Source: HGM04593 sp045646845 | Lineage (GTDB): Bacteria > Bacteroidota > Bacteroidia > Bacteroidales > Bacteroidaceae | Length of the DNA: 44,053 nt | Direction: 5' to 3' | NCBI GenBank assembly: GCA_045646845.1 | Contig: JAZRLO010000005.1 | Span: 1 to 44,053, forward strand | Shown: positions 1 to 6,254 of the stretch, piece after piece | How the letters are laid out: the number at the start of each line of letters is the position of its first letter | Numbering within the stretch: position 1 is the stretch's first letter | Position numbers and translations under genes: made by a program | The notes under the pieces: generated by a model | Told to the model about the DNA's origin: nothing | The model's input: only the letters and a program-made list of their open reading frames with translations | The model's database searches: none

Positions 1-52
1 GCAGATGCAAGCATGGTAACATGTTCAGTCGAGCAGTACTAATTGCCCGATA
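1..52 (+). rRNA. 23S ribosomal RNA, 3' end (partial)
   Basis: The first ~50 bases match the conserved 3' end of bacterial 23S rRNA, including the segment AGCAGTACTAATTGCCCG near position 33. The gene enters from outside the window. The exact 3' end is uncertain by several bases. It is followed by a short spacer and the 5S rRNA, the normal order of a bacterial rRNA operon. Confidence 0.9.
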
Positions 53-197
53 GCTTTTCTTTACGACGCTTTGCGTCGTCATCAGCACTGTGCGATACAT
101 CCACAGCTTTGCTTCTCTTTTGGAAAAGTGAAACGGTTTACAGATGTAGAAAGATTTACATGACTAAGAATGTACGACACGTGATCGGTCCCTTATT
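53..197 (+). other. 23S-5S internal transcribed spacer
   Basis: This is the spacer between the 23S and 5S rRNAs. It contains no tRNA. A perfect 7-bp hairpin (ACGACGC, TTT loop, GCGTCGT) lies at 63-79 and probably takes part in rRNA processing. An ORF can be read across the spacer and the 5S gene, but it is not a protein gene. Confidence 0.7.
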
Positions 198-308
198 AAG
201 GCGATTGATAGCGTTGGGGTCCCACCTCTTCCCATCCCGAACAGAGAAGTTAAGCCCAACAGCGCCGATGGTACTGCAAACATTTGTGGGAGAGTAGGTC
301 ATCGCCAC
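198..308 (+). rRNA. rrf: 5S ribosomal RNA
   Basis: This is a complete 5S rRNA. The outer helix is visible as GGCGAT at 200-205 pairing with ATCGCC at 301-306. The conserved core CCCATCCCGAACAGAGAAG spans about 231-249, and the loop D/E part GGGAGAGTAGGTC is near the end. The length of about 111 nt is normal. Ends were placed by the helix and may be off by one or two bases. Confidence 0.95.
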
Positions 309-316
309 TTTTTATG

Positions 317-354
317 AAAACGAGCTTTAGTTAACACTAAGGCTCGTTTTTTTT
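317..354 (+). terminator. Rho-independent terminator of the rRNA operon
   Basis: AAAACGAGC at 317-325 pairs with GCTCGTTTT at 342-350, extended inward by TTTAG/CTAAG with one G-T wobble, around a 6-nt loop. A T-run follows directly. It ends the rRNA operon. Confidence 0.92.
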
Positions 355-517
355 GTTATAAGAGTAATTAAGGGGACTAAAGGTAATTAAAGTTTACTAA
401 AGGATAAAGGCCAAAAAGGGCAGAAAGGGCATTAAGGGCCAAAAGGAATTTGTCATCCCGACAGAGCGGAGCGACGAGGGAACTCAAAACATGGATATGC
501 TCTCTTTTTTGTATTGG
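355..517. other. Intergenic region with purine-rich low-complexity DNA and one repeat-like unit
   Basis: About 160 bp lie between the rRNA terminator and the next promoter. Positions 360-445 are a degenerate purine-rich run with recurring AAAGG and AAAGGG words. Positions 452-485 begin with GTCATCCCGACAGAGCGGAG, which resembles the left arm of the GTCATCCT repeats near 27643 and 28016. No gene is seen here. Confidence 0.5.
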
Positions 518-547
518 TTTGCAAATCGGTGATTTTATTTATATTTG
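518..547 (+). promoter_or_regulatory. Bacteroidetes-type promoter for the GH30 gene
   Basis: A TTTG -33 element at 518-521 is separated by 18 bp from an exact TAnnTTTG -7 element, TATATTTG, at 540-547. Transcription would begin near 554. This rules out the upstream in-frame ATG at 545 and supports the start at 578. Confidence 0.75.
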
Positions 548-577
548 TATTCTCAAATTAGCATATCACTTTTTATT

Positions 578-2137
578 ATGAAAACGTCATATCGTCTGTT
601 TCTGTTGTTGGTTTTCTTTCTATCTATGGCCGTTGGCCTTAATGCTCAGGAATCCACTGCTTATGTAATTGATAAGAATATTAAATATCAGGAAATTGAC
701 AATTTCAGTGCGTCCGATGCGTGGCGCATGGATTTTGTAGGCAAGAATTGGCCTCTGGAGAAGAAGAAGCATATTGCCGACTTGCTTTTCAAGCGTGAGT
801 TCGACAAGGATGGCAATCCTGTGGGTATGGCATTGACCAACTGGCGAGTGAACATCGGTGCCGGCAGTTTTGAGAATAGGGAAAATAATGAGGTAACGAG
901 TACTTGGAACAGAACCGAGTGTTTCATGTCGCCAGATGGCTCCTATGACTTTACAAAACAGGCCGGACAGCAGTGGTTCATGAATGCTGCAAGGGAAAGG
1001 GGAGTGAATGACTTTCTCTTCTTTACAAATTCGGCTCCATATTTCATGACCCGCACCGGTTCTACACTATCGGGTGACAATTTATGCATTAACCTTCAGA
1101 GTGATAAGTTCGATGATTTTGCCCGTTTTCTTGTGCGTAGTGTGCGGCACTTCAGAGAGAACGGCTATAATATAAAATATGTAAGCCCGCTGAACGAGCC
1201 CAACGTAGAGTGGCACACCAACAGTTGGCAGGAGGGCACTTTCGCCACCAAGGCCGATATTTATAAGGTGGTTGCAGAACTGGACAAGGCAATATCGGAA
1301 AAGGGTGTCGATACAAAGATAATTATCCCTGAAATTGGCGAGATGAAGATGCTCTTCGAGGTGGATGCCAATGAAAGGATTCCCGATGACATTATCCGCT
1401 CGATGTTCTATGATGATGGCGCCTATAGCGTCATGGGGTTCAAGAATCTCTATAATTGTCTTGCTGCCCATGACTATTGGACAGCCTATCCTCCAAGCCT
1501 GTTGGTGGATATACGTACACAGGTAAGGGATTCGCTTGCCGCGAACGGCAATAATACCAAATTCTGGGCATCAGAATATTGTATTCTGGAGAAGAATGAG
1601 GAGATAACAATGCCGCCATCGCCCGTAAAGAGCATAAACCTTGGTCTGTATGTGGCACGTCTAATCCATACAAACCTTGCTGTTGCAAATGCCTCGGCAT
1701 GGCAATGGTGGACTGCAGTGTCGTTGAATGAGGATGTTCCTTTGCAACTGTTGCCGTTGGAAGGCTTGACTGGCGAGGATGTGAAATATGATGGCAGGGT
1801 AGTGACTACAAAGATGTTCTGGGCTACAGCCAACTATAGTTTCTTTGTACGCCCCGGCATGCGCAGAATTGATGTGTGTGCTGTGGATAAGGAAGTGACA
1901 CCACTTGAAGCTGCCACTTCGCTGATGCTTTCGTCTTATACCGACGGCTCCCAGGTTGTGACAGTCATTGTCAACTATGCAGATGAGGACAAATGTATAT
2001 CCTTGAAGTGTGACAATTCCCGAAAAGGAAAACTCTACGTGACTTCCATTGACAAGGATTTGCAATACATTGGCAAACACAAACTGAAGTCATTGACAAT
2101 CCCTGCGCGTTCAATTGTTACCGTGGTGGTTGATTGA
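578..2137 (+). CDS. Secreted glycoside hydrolase, GH30 family (endo-beta-1,6-galactanase-like)
   Basis: The 519-residue product starts MKTSYRLFLLLVFFLSMAVG and carries a Sec signal peptide ending near LNAQ. The rest reads as a GH30 (clan A) TIM barrel with a C-terminal beta domain. The likely acid/base glutamate is E207 in SPLNEPNVEW, and the likely nucleophile is E333 in WASEYCIL. The active-site tryptophans in WQWWTAV fit the family. GH30 enzymes of this type cleave beta-1,6-galactan or related glycans, but substrate cannot be read from sequence. The start was chosen because the promoter's -7 box covers the upstream ATG and because a proper signal peptide begins here. The gene stands alone between the rRNA operon and an accessory island. 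The family call is firm; the specificity is a guess. Confidence 0.85.
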   Translation: MKTSYRLFLLLVFFLSMAVGLNAQESTAYVIDKNIKYQEIDNFSASDAWRMDFVGKNWPLEKKKHIADLLFKREFDKDGNPVGMALTNWRVNIGAGSFENRENNEVTSTWNRTECFMSPDGSYDFTKQAGQQWFMNAARERGVNDFLFFTNSAPYFMTRTGSTLSGDNLCINLQSDKFDDFARFLVRSVRHFRENGYNIKYVSPLNEPNVEWHTNSWQEGTFATKADIYKVVAELDKAISEKGVDTKIIIPEIGEMKMLFEVDANERIPDDIIRSMFYDDGAYSVMGFKNLYNCLAAHDYWTAYPPSLLVDIRTQVRDSLAANGNNTKFWASEYCILEKNEEITMPPSPVKSINLGLYVARLIHTNLAVANASAWQWWTAVSLNEDVPLQLLPLEGLTGEDVKYDGRVVTTKMFWATANYSFFVRPGMRRIDVCAVDKEVTPLEAATSLMLSSYTDGSQVVTVIVNYADEDKCISLKCDNSRKGKLYVTSIDKDLQYIGKHKLKSLTIPARSIVTVVVD

Positions 2138-2185
2138 AAAACAGATAGTTATTTCTGGTTGTAGAACTTGTAAGAAAGAGACTTT

Positions 2186-2350
2186 ATGGATTTATATGAT
2201 GTCCAAGTCACGACAGACCTTGGTGAGATGGTGGTGTTGCAGGTATATGCGTTTTCTGTAGGGGAAGCAGAGATGGCAGCAATCTCTATGGTGGAGAATG
2301 GTGATGCTGGAGTGATGGGCACTTCTGTAATCAGCTGTTTTGCATTGTAG
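2186..2350 (+). CDS. Small acidic hypothetical protein (54 aa)
   Basis: A 54-codon ORF starts with ATG at 2186, after the purine-rich stretch AAGAAAGAG, and ends at TAG 2348-2350. The product begins MDLYDVQVTTDLGEMVVLQV, continues with an acidic helix-like part containing GEAEMAAISMVENG, and ends in VISCFAL. The alternation suggests beta-beta-alpha-beta. It has no signal peptide and I do not recognise a family. It lies between the GH30 gene and a decayed transposase. The regular pattern of charged and hydrophobic residues makes a real protein more likely than chance, but the short length leaves doubt. Confidence 0.45.
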   Translation: MDLYDVQVTTDLGEMVVLQVYAFSVGEAEMAAISMVENGDAGVMGTSVISCFAL

Positions 2351-2385
2351 TTGCAGGCAGGGTGGACAAAAAGTAGGACAAAACC

Positions 2386-2414
2386 TTTGTAATTATTTGA
2401 TTTACATATCTTTG
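2386..2414 (+). promoter_or_regulatory. Bacteroidetes-type promoter before the transposase remnant
   Basis: TTTG at 2386-2389 is followed after 17 bp by an exact -7 box, TATCTTTG, at 2407-2414. It points into the transposase remnant, whose native ATG is 18 bp downstream at 2432. Confidence 0.6.
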
Positions 2415-2431
2415 CAAAGATTATCATTGAT

Positions 2432-2798
2432 ATGCCTAAAAAAATGCTTTTATTGTGGGTCAAACAATGTGGTCCACAATGGTTTCAGAGGGGGTAAGCA
2501 GAGATATAAATGTAAGGACTGTGGCCGTCGTTTCACTGGTGGCTTTCACCGCGATAAATCGCAAGTCATAACTGATTATGTAGAGGGAAAGCAAACGCTG
2601 GTACAGTTGGCAACGAAGTACAAAGTTGAAGAAAGAACAATCCGCAGAGATTTGGAAGCAATGCGCTTTGTACATTGCGTGGCAAAGTACAAAGAAGTTA
2701 CAATACAGTTTGACACCACGTATTGGGGCAGGAACTTCGGTCTTATGGTAATTAAAGATGCTCTGCGCAACAAAGTTTTGTGGCACATGGAACTTTGA
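2432..2798 (+). pseudogene. Decayed zinc-ribbon transposase (IS256-like, variant Zn-binding type)
   Basis: An N-terminal zinc ribbon (CFYCGSNN ... CKDCGRRF) is followed by a helix-turn-helix part (KQTLVQLATKYKVEERTIRR) and the start of a DDE catalytic domain, with D in IQFDTTYWGRNFGLM. This resembles the Bacteroidetes IS256-like transposases with an N-terminal zinc ribbon, which are about 300 aa. Two lesions are visible. The native start MPKK at 2432 reaches the zinc ribbon only if one A is removed from the A7 run at 2438-2444. The protein also stops at 2796-2798, inside the catalytic domain. No matching terminal inverted repeats were found. The A7 run could in principle be a slippage site, but the C-terminal truncation still leaves it non-functional. 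Confidence 0.7.
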
Positions 2799-3085
2799 TA
2801 TAAAAAACTTTCTACGTTGAACTTGTTGCCAAAAAAAGGCAGAATTCATCTGTCTAACGGAAATTTTCTGTAACTTTACGAACCGACATGTGCTTGAGCC
2901 TAAATACTCATATATCTATAGTGTCGATTCTGCAAATGGGTTGATGAAGGTTGATAGGGCGGTAAGGTCGGTTACCTCAGTAAAGACGGAAGTGTGTTTG
3001 GGCTTTGGAATGAACTCTTCAGACATAGCTTCTCTACGCGAAATATTGTTTGTGAATATTGATTATTATATATCCAGGTGAGAAT
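2799..3085. other. Intergenic region after the transposase remnant
   Basis: About 290 bp without a convincing gene. A possible weak -7 box, TAACTTTA (one mismatch to TAnnTTTG), lies at 2871-2878 and could drive the zinc-ribbon/GYF gene with a leader of about 200 nt, but no clear -33 element precedes it. A 63-codon ORF at 2890-3081 has no recognisable features and is probably chance. The missing 3' part of the transposase is not found here. Confidence 0.4.
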
Positions 3086-4345
3086 ATGAAATGTCCGAAT
3101 TGTAACAACGAAATAAATCCCGATTCAAGATTCTGTAAATATTGCGGTGCAAGAATTGAACGCAAACAGAATGATGTGGTATATTATCTTGTGCTTGACG
3201 GCAAGCAGGCTGGGCCGTTCAATATGGACCAACTGATGGAACTTGTAAGTCGCAAGATAATGACAAAAGGGACTTACGTCTGGAGGGAAGGTATGGAAAA
3301 CTGGGCGTTTGCAGATACTATGGCCGAATTGAAAAGCCTGTTTGTGGTAGAAAAACGGCATGCGTTCGAATCACCTGTACACGATGCTCCCCGGCATAAG
3401 GAACGCCCTGTTTCTGATGGGCGACAAAGGATACAGCGGGTGATGGATGAACAGCAGTGTGAACTGGAGCGCGAGAAGGAGATGGACAGGGTAATGCAGG
3501 ACATGCAGATGCATATGATATACGATGATAATCTTGAAGAACTGTGTCGTGAGGTCAAAGGTAGTGATTATATTGAAACCTTGCATCTGGGGCGCAGTTG
3601 GGTGTTGCCGGGCCTGGTGCAGATGGGGTTCAAGAATGGCAGCTTCAGCAAGCCGCTTTATTATGGCAACCTTGCCAAGTTCGATTATAATAGAATTTGG
3701 AGGATATTGCTTCGTAACCTCAGAGCATTGAGCCTTATGGGTAACAAAAGTTCTGCCACGTACCGTATGCGTGTGGGTTGGTGGAACAGGGATGTAGCTG
3801 TAAGTCTGGCCATGTATGATATGAGAATATTCAGTAAATATATCTCAAGATTGCCTAAATTGGACAATTGCAGTGGTGGAGATTATGTCAAGACGTATGC
3901 TGGTATGTATTTTTGCGATGAACCTAAAGGTGCAAAATGGAGAGGTAGTACCAATACGATAAACAGGCTTTTGGAACAGAGGAAAAATGCGATTTCCAAT
4001 ATTCTTGGAAGTACAAGCGACCGGGATTTGTACAACGCAGTACAGGAATATTACGACATTGCCAAAGTGAACAATGCATATGCAAGAGACTCATGGAACG
4101 ATGAACTGAAACTGCCAAAAGAGTATGTCAATGCCTTTGCCGGTGACGGTGCATGTTCGGCTATGATGACAATGCTGAAATATCTCAAACTCACCCCTGC
4201 GGACACAACGCGCGACAAGTGTATTGTATCTATTGCCAAGAAGGTTATGGATACAGGATTCAATGGCGATACAATGATTGACTATTGTATAGAGAAATTC
4301 TTCGACAGCGGCGTGTTCAATTTGAGGAACTATAGGGGGTACTGA
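3086..4345 (+). CDS. Zinc-ribbon and GYF (DUF4339) domain protein of unknown function, next to a reverse transcriptase
   Basis: The 419-residue product starts at ATG 3086 (MKCPNCNNEINPDSRFCKYC); an in-frame ATG at 3059 would add nine uncharacteristic residues before the zinc ribbon. Residues 3-20 form a zinc ribbon with ligands C3, C6, C17 and C20. Residues ~32-87 look like a GYF_2/DUF4339 domain (DGKQAGPFNMDQLMEL ... YVWREGMENW), a fold known for binding short peptide or partner segments. Residues ~110-155 are charged and probably a helical linker or coiled coil. Residues ~165-419 are a region I do not recognise, rich in aromatic and basic residues. There is no signal peptide, so it is probably cytoplasmic. 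Downstream are a structured RNA candidate and a reverse transcriptase on the same strand, which suggests a shared role. Domain calls are fair; the function is unknown. Confidence 0.75.
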   Translation: MKCPNCNNEINPDSRFCKYCGARIERKQNDVVYYLVLDGKQAGPFNMDQLMELVSRKIMTKGTYVWREGMENWAFADTMAELKSLFVVEKRHAFESPVHDAPRHKERPVSDGRQRIQRVMDEQQCELEREKEMDRVMQDMQMHMIYDDNLEELCREVKGSDYIETLHLGRSWVLPGLVQMGFKNGSFSKPLYYGNLAKFDYNRIWRILLRNLRALSLMGNKSSATYRMRVGWWNRDVAVSLAMYDMRIFSKYISRLPKLDNCSGGDYVKTYAGMYFCDEPKGAKWRGSTNTINRLLEQRKNAISNILGSTSDRDLYNAVQEYYDIAKVNNAYARDSWNDELKLPKEYVNAFAGDGACSAMMTMLKYLKLTPADTTRDKCIVSIAKKVMDTGFNGDTMIDYCIEKFFDSGVFNLRNYRGY

Positions 4346-4382
4346 TTAAGCGTTATGATTGAAAACAACCAGGGCGGGTTAC

Positions 4383-4498
4383 GCCAATTCGGTTGACAAT
4401 ACTGAATTGCCCGTTGCGTGAAGGCATGGCCATGCCTGCACGCAACGCGGCAATCATCTAAAAGATGTAAAGTTATGCCCCGCGTCAATGGAATTGGC
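4383..4498 (+). ncRNA. Candidate structured RNA immediately upstream of a reverse transcriptase
   Basis: The 164-bp gap before the RT gene is dominated by base pairing. A closing stem joins 4383-4397 (GCCAATTCGGTTGAC) with 4484-4498 (GTCAATGGAATTGGC), with one mismatch and one wobble. Inside is a long hairpin: ATTGCC 4406-4411 with GGCAAT 4449-4454, CGTTGCGTG 4412-4420 with CACGCAACG 4439-4447, and AGGCAT 4422-4427 with ATGCCT 4432-4437, closed by GGCC. One A/G mismatch and one bulged C interrupt it. A small hairpin CATCT-AAA-AGATG follows at 4455-4467. The closing stem ends 11 nt before the RT ATG. The structure is seen; transcription and function are inferred. The layout (outer repeat, inner long hairpin, RT next) recalls retron and DRT template RNAs. 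Confidence 0.6.
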
Positions 4499-4509
4499 TT
4501 TTTATTATA

Positions 4510-6189
4510 ATGGACAAAATACTCAGGTCAATATTTCTCGACAACCAGCTTTGGACTGAGGTCATTGAGCACGGAGTTGAAAAAGGTATCCCCGAAGATG
4601 TGCTGGAATACCTTCAAAGTCCTGACGGAAGAGCTGACCTGTGCAGGAAGGTGGGCAGCGGAAGTTACAATATAGCACCGCCGCACACCGGTTACAGGCC
4701 CAAGGATGGAGGCGGAGAAAGGACATTCTTTGCCAACTCTCCGCTTGACCGTATGTTGCTGAATGCTATTTATAAATGGCTTATGAGGAACGAGAGCGCA
4801 ATGGTCCACCCATGCTGTCTTTCGTATCAGGAGAATATTGGTGTGGGAAAGATTGTCAAGGGATTGGCACAGCGCATAGAAACGCTTGCCGGCATGGACA
4901 GGCAGGCCGTGGTAGGTCGAAAGTTCGACATCCACAAATATTTTGAGACGGTAGAGCGTGGTTGCATACACAAGGCTCTGGATGCCGTGGAGGAGTACCA
5001 TGGCAAGTCGTCCGTGATTGCACTTCTGCGCAGATATTACGACTCGGATATATACTACGATAGTCGGCAGAAAAGGATGGTGTGTGGCTATCAGGGTATA
5101 AAACAAGGTTGTGCGGTGTCGTCGTGGCTGGCAAACGTTATACTCCACAAACTCGACAGTGAGGTATCTGCGCTCGGTGGCAACTATGTACGCTACTCCG
5201 ATGATATAATATATATCGGCGAGAATTACAGCGAAGCTACAGAAGTGATTGTCTCCAATCTCAGGGAGATTGGTCTTGTCCTGAACGAAAAGAAAATCGA
5301 GGATGTTGTAGCAGGTGAATTTATAAGGTTTCTTGGATATAATATTAGAGGTTCCGAAATTTCACTCAGCAGCAAATGGGTAGATTACTTCAGACACAAT
5401 ATTGACGTTTGTACCGTAAGGGACAAAGGACTTATATCCGCGTCAAGAGCCGCGCATCGAATTGAGGATGCGAAAGAGAAAAAAAGAAAACTTGACGCGC
5501 TGCTGTGCAGTGCCCAAAGAAGAGTTGCGCGTTTTCTTTATTATGGTAACGGACGCTATTCCTGGGCATCGCTCGTGTTGGGAGTGATAAATCGTCCGTC
5601 AGACATCAGGACGCTTAATCTCTATTGTATGGATGCGTTGCGTGCCGTATATACGGGCAAGACAAACATCGGTGGTCTGGGAGTTTCAAGGACCGGTGGC
5701 ATAACAAGGGGAAAAGGCCGTAATGTGAGTGCCAACAGGTCTGCAACAGCGCACTTGTTGAATTCCGGTAGCAGCATAGAGGGTTGGCTCGGAGGGTACC
5801 GTTCCTTTTGGACGATGAGAAGAATTCTATCCAACCGTTGGCTCTACAGGGCCGTGGCGAATAACTTGCTTGTCAGAGAGGGTAAGGGCCGGTACGGCAA
5901 TGCCACTGGTTGCGGCACTGTGGAAGAACTGGAAAGACGATATGAACAGTTTCTCAACAGCCAGCCCGATGGAAAGAGGTTCGAGCGTCACTATGCAAGG
6001 CCACTGGGTGATATGAATACCTTGGAACTGCTTTGCGGCAGTAACAGGGCCGATGCGAGAAGGGAGTTTGAAGAGTATCTGGAAACAAAGACAAAGTACG
6101 GGGAACTGAGTAAAAACGGCCGCGGATGGTATTGGCAAAGTACCGATTATCCTCAATTGGTCCTGCTTGAAGAGTGGTTCAGTGAATGA
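4510..6189 (+). CDS. Stand-alone reverse transcriptase (YSDD) with a C-terminal extension
   Basis: The 559-residue product has the ordered RT motifs: the template-grip region YRPKDGGGERTFFANSPLDR, motif A with D140 in FDIHKYF, the GIKQGCAVS motif with Q199-G200, motif C with the catalytic pair D231-D232 in VRYSDDIIYIG, and the motif D/E region LNEKKIE ... FLGYNI near 260-285. The active site therefore looks intact. Residues ~300-559 form an extension I cannot assign; it does not read as an intron maturase/endonuclease or an integrase. The retron VTG motif was not found, and motif 4 does not have the DGR form. It resembles the unclassified or Abi/DRT-like bacterial RTs, often linked to phage defence, but I cannot name a group. 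Arginine codons AGG/AGA are frequent here, while the flanking housekeeping genes favour CGT/CGC, which hints at horizontal transfer. Confidence 0.88.
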   Translation: MDKILRSIFLDNQLWTEVIEHGVEKGIPEDVLEYLQSPDGRADLCRKVGSGSYNIAPPHTGYRPKDGGGERTFFANSPLDRMLLNAIYKWLMRNESAMVHPCCLSYQENIGVGKIVKGLAQRIETLAGMDRQAVVGRKFDIHKYFETVERGCIHKALDAVEEYHGKSSVIALLRRYYDSDIYYDSRQKRMVCGYQGIKQGCAVSSWLANVILHKLDSEVSALGGNYVRYSDDIIYIGENYSEATEVIVSNLREIGLVLNEKKIEDVVAGEFIRFLGYNIRGSEISLSSKWVDYFRHNIDVCTVRDKGLISASRAAHRIEDAKEKKRKLDALLCSAQRRVARFLYYGNGRYSWASLVLGVINRPSDIRTLNLYCMDALRAVYTGKTNIGGLGVSRTGGITRGKGRNVSANRSATAHLLNSGSSIEGWLGGYRSFWTMRRILSNRWLYRAVANNLLVREGKGRYGNATGCGTVEELERRYEQFLNSQPDGKRFERHYARPLGDMNTLELLCGSNRADARREFEEYLETKTKYGELSKNGRGWYWQSTDYPQLVLLEEWFSE

Positions 6190-6254
6190 TTGGGGTTTTA
6201 GGCGGAACATATATAACACTATAGAAACAATAACGCACAAAATAATTTACACAG

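Noticed and set aside
43..297. 84-codon ORF across the rRNA spacer and 5S
   Set aside because: It lies over the 23S end, the spacer and the 5S rRNA; the RNA structure explains the sequence.
2890..3081. 63-codon ORF before the zinc-ribbon gene
   Set aside because: No signal peptide, motif or upstream signal; codon pattern looks random.
4355..4396. Tiny ORF MIENNQGGLRQFG before the structured RNA
   Set aside because: Only 13 codons; overlaps the 5' arm of the closing stem. More likely chance.
4346..4509. Diversity-generating retroelement template repeat
   Set aside because: No near-identical variable repeat was found in the upstream gene, and the RT motif 4 is not DGR-like.
4383..6189. Canonical retron
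   Set aside because: The RNA/RT order fits, but the RT lacks the VTG motif, is longer than most retron RTs and has a large extra C-terminus. Kept as RT-RNA candidate only.
4510..6189. Group II intron reverse transcriptase
   Set aside because: No maturase X-domain motifs, no HNH endonuclease and no domain V-like hairpin downstream.
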